The notes under the pieces are model-generated. The model was not told the origin of the DNA. It saw only the letters and a list, made by a program, of their open reading frames with translations, and did not search any database. From the NCBI GenBank assembly GCA_964423925.1, contig CAYRGQ010000001.1, forward strand, positions 62,001 to 126,000: a stretch of DNA of 64,000 bases. The letters are read 5' to 3'. The position numbers and the translations under genes are program-made. Below, piece after piece: positions 1-7,782 of this stretch; positions within the stretch are counted from its first letter, which is position 1, and every line of letters starts with the position of its first letter. This stretch comes from CAYRGQ01 sp964423925 (GTDB lineage Bacteria; Bacteroidota; Bacteroidia; Sphingobacteriales; Sphingobacteriaceae).

Positions 1-1
1 G

Positions 2-430
2 GACGAAGGCGTGTATGTAGCCGAGCGTATCGTCGGTCAAAAACCACATATCGATTATAACTTGATTCCCGGCGTAGTGTATACGTGGCCGGAGGTGGCC
101 AGCGTGGGCAAGACCGAAGAACAGTTGAAAGAAAGCGGTCGTAAGTATAAGGCCGGTTCGTTCTCCTTCAAAGGGAGCGGTCGGGCGAAAGCGAGTATGG
201 ATACCGACGGTTTCGTCAAGGTGCTGGCCGATGCCGAAACGGATGAGGTCTTGGGTGTGCACATCATTGGTCCTCGTGCTGCGGACGTCATCGCGGAGGC
301 CGTCGTTGCGATGGAGTTCCGGGCGTCAGCCGAAGATATCGCGCGCATTTGCCATGCTCATCCGACCTACAGCGAGGCGCTCAAGGAAGCCGCATTGGCC
401 GCTACCGCTAACCGCGCCATACACGCTTAG
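2..430 (+). CDS. lpdA: Dihydrolipoamide dehydrogenase (E3), C-terminal part
   Basis: The window opens inside this gene; the reading frame runs from base 2 to a TAG at 428-430, giving the last 142 residues. This is the C-terminal dimerisation domain of the FAD/NAD disulfide oxidoreductase that reoxidises lipoamide in 2-oxoacid dehydrogenase complexes. Diagnostic features are the stretch PGVVYTWPEVASVG, the GVHIIGPRAADVI segment, and HAHPTYSEAL near the end, which contains the His-Glu pair that serves as proton relay to the flavin-side cysteine of the partner subunit. The FAD and NAD domains lie upstream, outside the window. A GTG at position 11 falls inside the gene and is not a start. No strong terminator follows; the next gene begins about 200 bases later. 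Confidence 0.93.
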   Translation, partial: DEGVYVAERIVGQKPHIDYNLIPGVVYTWPEVASVGKTEEQLKESGRKYKAGSFSFKGSGRAKASMDTDGFVKVLADAETDEVLGVHIIGPRAADVIAEAVVAMEFRASAEDIARICHAHPTYSEALKEAALAATANRAIHA

Positions 431-639
431 CAAACCGGTTTTTCCGCACTGCGATGACTATTGGGGACGTACGAGCTGAGGAAATCTGTAGCGTGAACAA
501 GTCGATTGCGCTAAAATGTCGCCAGATTTTACAAAATAGTGCTATCTTTATGCTGTGTCGGGTTTGAGGCGACGGGATCGTTCGGATGCGCATGCTGACG
601 GACATTATCTGTTGCCACAAGCCCAGGTTATCGAGTGTC

Positions 640-1650
640 ATGAGCCAAAATAAACCCGTTACCATCAAGGAAATTGCCCGTCGACTCAAAATATCGACGT
701 CCACGGTTTCGCGCGCACTAAATGACCACCCCAGCATAGGGTGGGCGACGACGACCCGGGTTAAGCGCATGGCGGAAGAGCTCAACTACGTCCCTAACCA
801 AACGGCGATTTTCTTTAAACAGCGTAAAACCTTTACAGTCGGCGTTGTCCTGCCTAGCCTTTCCGAACCTTTCTTTTCGTCGGCGATCAGCGAAATCGAG
901 AACTATGCCAACGAAAAGAAATATACGGTCATCATGGGCCAGTCGTTGGACGATCCTGAGCGAGAAACCCGTATTGTGGAAAAGATGAAAGAGCACCGGG
1001 TAGACGGGATTCTGATGTCGCTCAGCAAGAATACGCAGGATTTCGGGTTTATTGAGTCGCTGCGGACGGCAGGAATCCCGATTGTTTTCTTTGATTGCGT
1101 ACCCGACCTGACTGATGCACACCGTGTGCGGTGCAATCTGGAAACGGGCATGCTGCAAGCCATCGATCTGTTTATTTCCTGCGGACACAGCCATATTGCG
1201 CTTATTAATGGCCCAGCGCTTTTGCCAGCCTCCATCGAGCGGCGGGAGGCCTATAAAAAAGGACTTGCCGAACACGGGTTGGCCGATGTAGACGAGTACC
1301 TCGTCGATACGGATCTCACGCAGCAGGGAAATGAGGAGGCCATTAATAAGTTACTCAATCTGTCCTTGCGCCCCTCTGCCATCATCTGTTTTAATGATTT
1401 CGTCACCCTCGATGTGATGAAGTGTGTGCGGCAACGCGGCATCGCGCTAAACCAGGATCTGTTTTTTATCAGCTTCGCGAACTATCCGCTTTGGCAATAC
1501 ATGGAAAATCCACCACTGGCTTCCATCGAGCAGTTCCCCGATAAACAAGCGCAGAAAGCTACTGAAATCCTCTTTGGTCTTATCGACGGTAGCGACGACA
1601 AACAACCCCAGCACGTAATTTTCGAATCCAGTATGATTCCCCAGGGCTAA
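640..1650 (+). CDS. LacI/GalR-family transcriptional regulator
   Basis: A 336-residue DNA-binding repressor or activator of sugar-related genes. Residues about 7-27 (TIKEIARRLKISTSTVSRAL) form the LacI helix-turn-helix, followed by the hinge segment ending ELNYVPN. Residues 60-330 make the periplasmic-binding-protein-like effector domain (VGVVLPSLSEPFFSSAI, VDGILMSLS, IICFNDFVTLDVM). I chose ATG 640 because the HTH then begins at residue 7, as is normal in the family; the open frame extends back to 586, but the extra 18 residues are unlike any LacI N-terminus. The neighbours, lpdA and leuS, do not suggest a target. The effector is unknown; the regulon could be anywhere in the genome. Confidence 0.9.
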   Translation: MSQNKPVTIKEIARRLKISTSTVSRALNDHPSIGWATTTRVKRMAEELNYVPNQTAIFFKQRKTFTVGVVLPSLSEPFFSSAISEIENYANEKKYTVIMGQSLDDPERETRIVEKMKEHRVDGILMSLSKNTQDFGFIESLRTAGIPIVFFDCVPDLTDAHRVRCNLETGMLQAIDLFISCGHSHIALINGPALLPASIERREAYKKGLAEHGLADVDEYLVDTDLTQQGNEEAINKLLNLSLRPSAIICFNDFVTLDVMKCVRQRGIALNQDLFFISFANYPLWQYMENPPLASIEQFPDKQAQKATEILFGLIDGSDDKQPQHVIFESSMIPQG

Positions 1651-1740
1651 GGGCGCCAGCAATCTCGTTTTCGGCATATGCGTGGGCATGGCCATGTCCG
1701 CGGCGGCCTTACCTTGTGCTGTAGGCTCGTCAAAAATTTG

Positions 1741-1748
1741 TAATTTCG
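1741..1748 (+). promoter_or_regulatory. Probable -7 element of leuS promoter
   Basis: TAATTTCG matches the Bacteroidota -7 consensus TAnnTTTG at seven of eight positions and lies 27 bases before the leuS ATG. I see no good -33 TTG at the usual 19-21 base spacing, so this is a weak call. Confidence 0.35.
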
Positions 1749-1775
1749 CCGTTCTTAATTTAAGCCATCGACAAC

Positions 1776-4562
1776 ATGGAATACAATCATAAGGCAATCG
1801 AGCACAAATGGCAGCGGTTTTGGGCCAGCAATCAGACCTATCGCGTAAGCAACGATCCGGACAAGCCTAAATATTATGTCCTGGATATGTTCCCTTATCC
1901 CTCGGGGGCAGGATTGCACGTGGGGCATCCGCTCGGCTATATCGCGTCTGATATTTTTGCACGCTACAAGCGACTGAAAGGGTTTAATGTGCTTCATCCG
2001 ATGGGCTACGACTCATTCGGTCTGCCTGCGGAGCAGTACGCCATACAAACCGGTCAGCACCCGGCCATCACCACCGAAACCAATATCAACCGCTATCGTC
2101 AGCAACTAGATAACATGGGTTTTTCCTATGACTGGAGCCGCGAGGTACGGACGAGTGACCCTAACTACTACAAGTGGACGCAGTGGATTTTTATGCGTCT
2201 TTTTGATAGCTGGTACAATAAAGCAACCGACAAAGCGGAGCCCATCGCGACCTTGGTGGTGCACCTTGAACGACAAGGCAGTGCGGGCTTGGAAGCGGCC
2301 TGTGATGATGACACGCGCTCGCTCACCGCTGCGGAATGGGCTAGTCTCGGCCACCGAGCACAGCAGGAAGAACTGCTAAAATACCGTCTGGCGTACCTGC
2401 GCGAGAGTACGGTCAATTGGTGTGCGGCGCTAGGTACTGTTCTCGCCAACGATGAGGTTATTAATGGCGTATCCGAACGGGGCGGTTACCCCGTAGAACG
2501 CAAGAAGATGCTTCAGTGGAGCATGCGGATTACGGCCTATGCCGAACGTTTGCTGTCGGGCTTGGACACCATCGACTGGCCCGAACCGTTGGTTGAAATG
2601 CAACGCAATTGGATTGGTAAGAGCATTGGGGCGAATGTGCGCTTTAAAGTCAAAGCGGATGACGATGCCACGATTGAAGTATTCACCACCCGCGTAGACA
2701 CGATTTATGGCGTAAATTGCTTGGTGCTGGCACCTGAGCATGATTTAGTCTCGCGCCTGACGACGCCCGAGCAGGAAGCTGAGGTAGTTAACTACGTGGC
2801 CCAAACCAAGAAAAAATCAGAGCTGGACCGTATGGCTGATACCAAAAACGTGTCGGGCGCATTCACGGGAAGTTTTGCGGTTCACCCGCTCACAGGGAAG
2901 GATGTCCCCATTTGGGTGGCCGATTACGTCTTGGCTAGCTACGGCACGGGGGCGGTCATGTCGGTCCCTTCGGGCGACCAGCGCGATTACCTGTTTTCTA
3001 CGCACTTTGGCCTGCCCATCACACCGATTTTAGATGCCCAAGTGTTGGACGGCGAAGCAGACCCAACCAAAGAAGGACGATATATCAATTCGGATTTAAT
3101 CAATGGCTTGACCTATGGCGATGCCGTTCCTCTGTTGATCCAAAAGCTTGAAGAACTTGGCGCAGGAACCGCTCGGGTGAATTACCGCCTGCGCGATGCG
3201 GTTTTTGGCCGGCAGCGCTATTGGGGAGAGCCCGTCCCCGTCTACTTTAAAGACGGTTTGCCTTATTTGATCGATGAATCGGAACTGCCGCTTTTGCTGC
3301 CGGAGGTCGATAAATACCTGCCCACGGAAACCGGCGAGCCACCCTTGGGGCGGGCAAAAGACTGGAAATACCAAGCACAGTATGCTTACGAATTGAGTAC
3401 CATGCCCGGTTGGGCCGGATCGAGCTGGTATTGGTACCGCTATATGGATGCGAAAAACGACGGCGCATTCGCGTCGCGGGAGGCAGTCGAATACTGGCGG
3501 GATGTTGACCTGTATATCGGCGGTTCCGAACACGCGACGGGTCACTTGCTTTACAGCCGATTTTGGAATAAGTTCCTCAAAGACTTAGGGTACGTACCGG
3601 AAGAGGAGCCCTTTAAAAAGCTGATCAACCAAGGTATGATCCAAGGCCGGAGCAATTTTGTGTACCGTGTGCTGGATGAAGACGGAAACGGCACGAATGA
3701 ATTCGTATCGGCGGGCTTGAAGGACGCATACCGCACGGTGCCCTTGCACGTCGACGTCAACATCGTTCACCACGATGTGCTGGACATTGAAGCGTTCAAA
3801 CGTTCGCGTCCGGATTTTGCGGATGCGAGCTTCATTCTTGAAAACGGCAAGTACCACTGCGGTCACGAAGTGGAAAAGATGTCCAAGTCAAAATACAATG
3901 TCGTCAATCCGGACGATATAATCGAACAGTTCGGAGCCGACACCTTGCGCCTCTACGAGATGTTTTTGGGCCCGTTGGAACAGAGCAAGCCCTGGAACAC
4001 CAATGGCATCGAGGGTGTGTATAAGTTTTTGAGGAAACTGTGGCGGCTGTTTCACGATCAAGACAACAACCTGAATGTCTCGGACGCGGCACCCACGCCG
4101 CAAGAACTGAAGTCGCTGCATAAAATCATTAAAAAGGTACAGGACGACATTGAACGTTTCTCGTTCAATACCTCGGTGTCGGCGTTTATGATTTGTGTCA
4201 ACGAACTGACCGACCTCAAGTGTAATAAAAAGGCGATTTTGGAGGATTTGATCATCGTGTTGCATCCATATGCGCCGCACATCACCGAAGAACTGTGGGA
4301 ATTGCTTGGCCACGAAGCCGGAACATTGTCCTATGTAAGTTATCCCGTGTTCAATCCGGATTATTTGGTAGAAAGCGAATTCGCTTACCCCATTTCAATC
4401 AATGGGAAGATGCGCATGAACCTGTCTATTCCCCTCGATATGGAGCAGAAAGACGTTGAAGCCCTCGTGTTGGGCAACGAGCAGGTGCAGCATTATTTGG
4501 AGGGCAAGGCGGTGAAGAAAATTATCTTGGTGAAAGGTCGGATTGTCAATATTGTGGTGTAA
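1776..4562 (+). CDS. leuS: Leucyl-tRNA synthetase
   Basis: A 928-residue class Ia aminoacyl-tRNA synthetase that charges tRNA-Leu in the cytoplasm. The HIGH signature appears as HVGH at residues 48-51, following DMFPYPSGAGL, and KMSKS is at residues 701-705. Between them lies the CP1 editing insertion (around residues 220-420, with the T-rich VFTTRVDTIYGVN segment). Residues 640-695 contain a lineage-typical insertion before KMSKS. The C-terminal anticodon-binding region (WNTNGIEGVYKFLRKLWRL onward) is intact, and the end LVKGRIVNIVV is typical of LeuRS. The length fits Bacteroidota LeuRS. The gene stands alone, preceded by a probable -7 element. Confidence 0.97.
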   Translation: MEYNHKAIEHKWQRFWASNQTYRVSNDPDKPKYYVLDMFPYPSGAGLHVGHPLGYIASDIFARYKRLKGFNVLHPMGYDSFGLPAEQYAIQTGQHPAITTETNINRYRQQLDNMGFSYDWSREVRTSDPNYYKWTQWIFMRLFDSWYNKATDKAEPIATLVVHLERQGSAGLEAACDDDTRSLTAAEWASLGHRAQQEELLKYRLAYLRESTVNWCAALGTVLANDEVINGVSERGGYPVERKKMLQWSMRITAYAERLLSGLDTIDWPEPLVEMQRNWIGKSIGANVRFKVKADDDATIEVFTTRVDTIYGVNCLVLAPEHDLVSRLTTPEQEAEVVNYVAQTKKKSELDRMADTKNVSGAFTGSFAVHPLTGKDVPIWVADYVLASYGTGAVMSVPSGDQRDYLFSTHFGLPITPILDAQVLDGEADPTKEGRYINSDLINGLTYGDAVPLLIQKLEELGAGTARVNYRLRDAVFGRQRYWGEPVPVYFKDGLPYLIDESELPLLLPEVDKYLPTETGEPPLGRAKDWKYQAQYAYELSTMPGWAGSSWYWYRYMDAKNDGAFASREAVEYWRDVDLYIGGSEHATGHLLYSRFWNKFLKDLGYVPEEEPFKKLINQGMIQGRSNFVYRVLDEDGNGTNEFVSAGLKDAYRTVPLHVDVNIVHHDVLDIEAFKRSRPDFADASFILENGKYHCGHEVEKMSKSKYNVVNPDDIIEQFGADTLRLYEMFLGPLEQSKPWNTNGIEGVYKFLRKLWRLFHDQDNNLNVSDAAPTPQELKSLHKIIKKVQDDIERFSFNTSVSAFMICVNELTDLKCNKKAILEDLIIVLHPYAPHITEELWELLGHEAGTLSYVSYPVFNPDYLVESEFAYPISINGKMRMNLSIPLDMEQKDVEALVLGNEQVQHYLEGKAVKKIILVKGRIVNIVV

Positions 4563-4578
4563 CGATTTACTTTCATCC

Positions 4579-4608
4579 TTGGACTTTAGTCCGTTTTGTT
4601 TAGATTTG
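4579..4608 (+). promoter_or_regulatory. Promoter with near-consensus -33 and -7 elements
   Basis: TTG at 4579-4581 and TAGATTTG at 4601-4608 are separated by 19 bases, fitting the Bacteroidota TTTG-N19-21-TAnnTTTG promoter. The spacer contains the inverted repeat GGACT-TT-AGTCC at 4581-4592, which could be an operator or the stem of a weak leuS terminator. The downstream gene starts at 4671, giving a leader of about 55 bases. Confidence 0.6.
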
Positions 4609-4670
4609 TTTTTTGCGGTGTGTCTATAGCGTACGCCGTTCTAATAATCTTGGTGTGTATTTTCTAAATT

Positions 4671-5987
4671 ATGATGAAATCTACTCGTAACGAACAATTG
4701 GCGGCGCTGAGCCGCAGACGTTTTTTAAAGAATTCCGGACTGGCACTGGCCGGAATGTCTCTATTGCCAAACGAACGCTTATTTGCCGCCGGGACCTCTA
4801 ACGCGCAAGAGATTCGCGTCGGCCTGATCGGTTGCGGTGGGCGTGGCACGGGAGCGGCTATTCAAGCTCTGAATGCCGACCCCAATGTGAAGATTACGGC
4901 ATTAGGAGATGTATTCGAAGACCGGTTGGAAGAGTCGCTGAACGCGTTGCGGCGCGTGGGCGCGGAACGAGTGGAGATAGGCGACAAGGATAAATATCTG
5001 GGCTTTGATGCCTACTTGGGGGTAATTGATTCAGGCGTAGACGTTGTGTTACTTTGCACGCCGCCCGCATTTCGCCCTGCGCATTTTGAAGCCGCCATCC
5101 AGGCGGGCAAGCACGTGTTCTGTGAAAAGCCCGTCGCTGTAGACGCGCCAGGCGTACGCAGTGTATTGGCCACCGCCAAATTGGCCAAAGAAAAGAATTT
5201 ATGTGTGGTGTCCGGATTTTGCTTCCGCTACGAGGACAATAAGCGGGAGTTGTTCGGGCGACTGCACGCAGGGGATATCGGTGAGATTACCACCGTTTCG
5301 ACATTCCGAAACGGCGGCGACCTTTGGTACCTCGACCGCCAGCCCGACTGGACGGACATGACCTATCAACTGCGTAACTGGTACTACCAAAACTGGCTTT
5401 CGGGTGATTTTATCGTCGAGATGGCGGTCCACTCGTTAGATATGATGTCATGGGCACTGGGTGATGTGCTGCCCCTGCGGGCGACCGGTACCGGCGGGCG
5501 CCAAGTGCGTACCGACGAGAAGTATGGCAATATCTACGACCATTTCGCGGTGGAGTTTGAATATCCTAATGGGGTGAAAGCATACCACTTCACGCGGCAA
5601 CAGCCCGGCACAACATTCCGCAACTCCGTGGAAGTGTTTGGGTTGGAGGGGAAAGCTGCCATCGAGGTAGGTAGCCGTTATGAGATTACCGGAAAAAAAC
5701 CTTGGAACCATTTCGGTAACATTAGCAACATGTACCAGACCCAGCACGACGAGCTTTTTGCGGCGATTCGCAGCGGGAAGCCGATCAATGACGGCGAGTA
5801 CATGGCGAACAATACGATGTTGGCGATTTTGGCACGCGACGTGTCCTATACGGGCATCACAACCTCGTGGGAGGAAGCCCTACAGTCAAACTACGAGATG
5901 GGTCCCAAGATAGGTGAATACGACTGGAATTTGAAGTGGGAGAATCCTGAAGTAGCGATTCCGGGTGTTACGAAACTACACGCTTAA
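4671..5987 (+). CDS. Tat-exported Gfo/Idh/MocA-family oxidoreductase
   Basis: A 438-residue NAD(P)-dependent oxidoreductase-fold protein. Residues 14-20 read SRRRFLK, a textbook twin-arginine signal, followed by a hydrophobic stretch and a likely cleavage near residue 40, so the protein should be exported folded with its cofactor. The Rossmann segment is VGLIGCGGRGTGA (about residues 51-63), and the family motif CEKPVAVDA is at about 150. The C-terminal alpha/beta domain contains NWLSGDFIVEMAVHSLDMM. Family members oxidise or epimerise sugars; exported relatives include the NAD-dependent GH109 glycosidases, so a hydrolytic role is possible. Start could be 4671 or 4674. A strong promoter lies upstream, and an FGE-fold lipoprotein follows after 35 bases, probably co-transcribed. 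The substrate cannot be read from sequence. Confidence 0.88.
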   Translation: MMKSTRNEQLAALSRRRFLKNSGLALAGMSLLPNERLFAAGTSNAQEIRVGLIGCGGRGTGAAIQALNADPNVKITALGDVFEDRLEESLNALRRVGAERVEIGDKDKYLGFDAYLGVIDSGVDVVLLCTPPAFRPAHFEAAIQAGKHVFCEKPVAVDAPGVRSVLATAKLAKEKNLCVVSGFCFRYEDNKRELFGRLHAGDIGEITTVSTFRNGGDLWYLDRQPDWTDMTYQLRNWYYQNWLSGDFIVEMAVHSLDMMSWALGDVLPLRATGTGGRQVRTDEKYGNIYDHFAVEFEYPNGVKAYHFTRQQPGTTFRNSVEVFGLEGKAAIEVGSRYEITGKKPWNHFGNISNMYQTQHDELFAAIRSGKPINDGEYMANNTMLAILARDVSYTGITTSWEEALQSNYEMGPKIGEYDWNLKWENPEVAIPGVTKLHA

Positions 5988-6022
5988 ATATTCTCCGCGA
6001 CAAACGCAAAGAGCTGAATAGC

Positions 6023-7072
6023 ATGTATTTTTATCGAAATGTGATTGCGACGCAGAGGCTACGCATGATGGCCGCTGTGTTATTGGTGTCTTGGTCTCCC
6101 GCGCTGATCGCTTGCGGTGTGGCGCACCCCAATAAGCAGAAGGGGCCGACAGCCCAATCTCAAGAGGCCGCCGATCCTTATGTGCAACAAATAGAGGGAT
6201 TGTCGTTGGGTATCGAGATGGTACCTGTGCCGGGTGGCACCTTCCGGATGGGCAATACCGGCGAGGCAGCCGGTAAATCCGACGAGAAGCCCGTCGTATC
6301 GGTAACCCTGGAGCCGTTTTGGATTAGCAAATTTGAGATTCCGTGGGACATCTACGAAGCCTTTGTGTTTGAGAAGGCGGATCCAACGAAAATTAAGGAC
6401 GGCGCTGCGCTTGACGGCGTCACCCGGCCAACGCCTCCGTACTTGGACATGACGCTAGGCATGGGGAAGGAAGGCTTTCCTGCCATGGGCATGACGCAAT
6501 ACAACGCTATACAATTTTGCAAATGGCTTTACACGCGTACCGGAGTTTTCTATAGACTGCCTACGGAAGCGGAATGGGAATATGCGGCCAAGGCAGGTGC
6601 CGAAACCGACTATTACTTCGGAACGGACGCGACCCAGCTCGACGAATACGCTTGGTACGCGGCTAATAGTGACGGGAAGACCCAGCCGATCGGCAAGAAA
6701 GCACCCAATGCTTTCGGAATCCATGATATGCTGGGCAACGTAGCCGAGTGGACTTTTGACCAGTATGACGCGGGGTATTACGATTCATTAGCGACCCATA
6801 GTTCGGTAGCCAACCCGTCTAAGTTTCCGCACGACTTGTATCCGATATCCGTACGCGGGGGCTCATTTCGCGATAGCGCTGACCAGTTGCGGACGGCGGC
6901 ACGCGCCTACTCGGAGCCAGCATGGAAAGCAATTGACCCACAAACACCCAAAAGCGATTGGTGGTTTACGATGACGCCGATCATTGGGTTGCGGCTCGTC
7001 CGCCCTCAAACGCCGCCCAGCTACGCGGAGATTATGGCCTATTTTGGGTTCGAGCCGATCCCCGATTATTGA
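6023..7072 (+). CDS. FGE/SUMF1-fold lipoprotein lacking the catalytic cysteines
   Basis: A 349-residue protein with a lipobox LIAC at residues 28-31, so probably anchored to a membrane facing the periplasm. From about residue 65 it has the formylglycine-generating-enzyme fold: MVPVPGGTFRMGN, YRLPTEAEWEYAAKAG, GIHDMLGNVAEWTFD and SVRGGSFRD. True FGE uses a cysteine pair or copper-binding cysteines near the C-terminus; here the corresponding segment (AARAYSEPAW to IIGLRLVRP) has no cysteine. It is therefore unlikely to mature sulfatases and more probably has a structural or binding role, as in the gliding/type 9 secretion proteins GldJ and GldK, although it is shorter than those. It follows the Tat-exported oxidoreductase by 35 bases. 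Confidence 0.85.
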   Translation: MYFYRNVIATQRLRMMAAVLLVSWSPALIACGVAHPNKQKGPTAQSQEAADPYVQQIEGLSLGIEMVPVPGGTFRMGNTGEAAGKSDEKPVVSVTLEPFWISKFEIPWDIYEAFVFEKADPTKIKDGAALDGVTRPTPPYLDMTLGMGKEGFPAMGMTQYNAIQFCKWLYTRTGVFYRLPTEAEWEYAAKAGAETDYYFGTDATQLDEYAWYAANSDGKTQPIGKKAPNAFGIHDMLGNVAEWTFDQYDAGYYDSLATHSSVANPSKFPHDLYPISVRGGSFRDSADQLRTAARAYSEPAWKAIDPQTPKSDWWFTMTPIIGLRLVRPQTPPSYAEIMAYFGFEPIPDY

Positions 7073-7146
7073 TAGCTAACAGCGATACAACCTCGACAGG
7101 ACGGGGCATGATTATTGCAACTTGATTCTCAAGAGAAAAAAGCCTT

Positions 7147-7644
7147 ATGTCCAAAGCGTTGTACATCATACGGCATGCTAAGTCAGATTGGGGGTTCGAG
7201 TTGAAGGACTTTGACCGACCTTTGAGTGCCCGGGGGTTTAAGGACGCTCCGGCCATGGCGAATCGCTTGCATGCACTCACTCCCGAAATAGACTGCTTGA
7301 TAAGTAGTCCTGCTAAGCGTGCGATTACCACAGCACAAATATTCGCGGATGTGCTACACATCCCCATAAAAGACATCCAGACGCGCGAGTCGATTTATGA
7401 GGCCGGGGTGGAGTCTTTGTTGGGAGTCGTTAACGCCATTGACGATGCCTATGCTACCGTGGCGCTATTTGGCCATAATCCCGGCTTCACCATGCTCACT
7501 AATTATCTAGGAAACGCCAATATCTTCAATATCCCTACTTGCGGTATTGTGCGGCTGCAGTTTCCACACGCGGATAGCTGGGCCGAAGTTTCGGGCGGTA
7601 CCGGAGAAACGCTTAATTTTATGTATCCCAAAGACGCTCAATAG
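7147..7644 (+). CDS. SixA-type histidine phosphatase
   Basis: A 165-residue protein of the histidine phosphatase (phosphoglycerate-mutase-like) superfamily. The signature RHAKSDW is at residues 9-15, with His10 as the expected phospho-acceptor, and the second catalytic histidine is in the FGHNPGFT motif near residue 115. The short length and the RHAKS form point to the SixA branch, which removes phosphate from phosphohistidine proteins in E. coli; other small-molecule phosphatase activities exist in the family. It has no signal peptide, so acts in the cytoplasm. It sits between the FGE-like lipoprotein and the YyaL-like gene with gaps of about 75 and 140 bases and is probably transcribed alone. 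Confidence 0.88.
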   Translation: MSKALYIIRHAKSDWGFELKDFDRPLSARGFKDAPAMANRLHALTPEIDCLISSPAKRAITTAQIFADVLHIPIKDIQTRESIYEAGVESLLGVVNAIDDAYATVALFGHNPGFTMLTNYLGNANIFNIPTCGIVRLQFPHADSWAEVSGGTGETLNFMYPKDAQ

Positions 7645-7782
7645 CATGGTTGGCCTGCGGCCAGGTGTGCTTCGGGCGTTTTTATACCACCCATACGAGG
7701 GACAACAATGACGGTGGGCACAGGCCAAAATCCCGAAGTCCTGCACGCGCAGTTTATATAATTTTACTACCTTTACTTTCGG

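Noticed and set aside
586..639. Upstream extension of the LacI-type regulator
   Set aside because: The extra 18 residues precede the helix-turn-helix without family similarity; ATG 640 gives the normal N-terminus.
6023..7072. Calling the FGE-fold protein a sulfatase-maturing enzyme
   Set aside because: No cysteines at the active position, and no sulfatase gene in the window.
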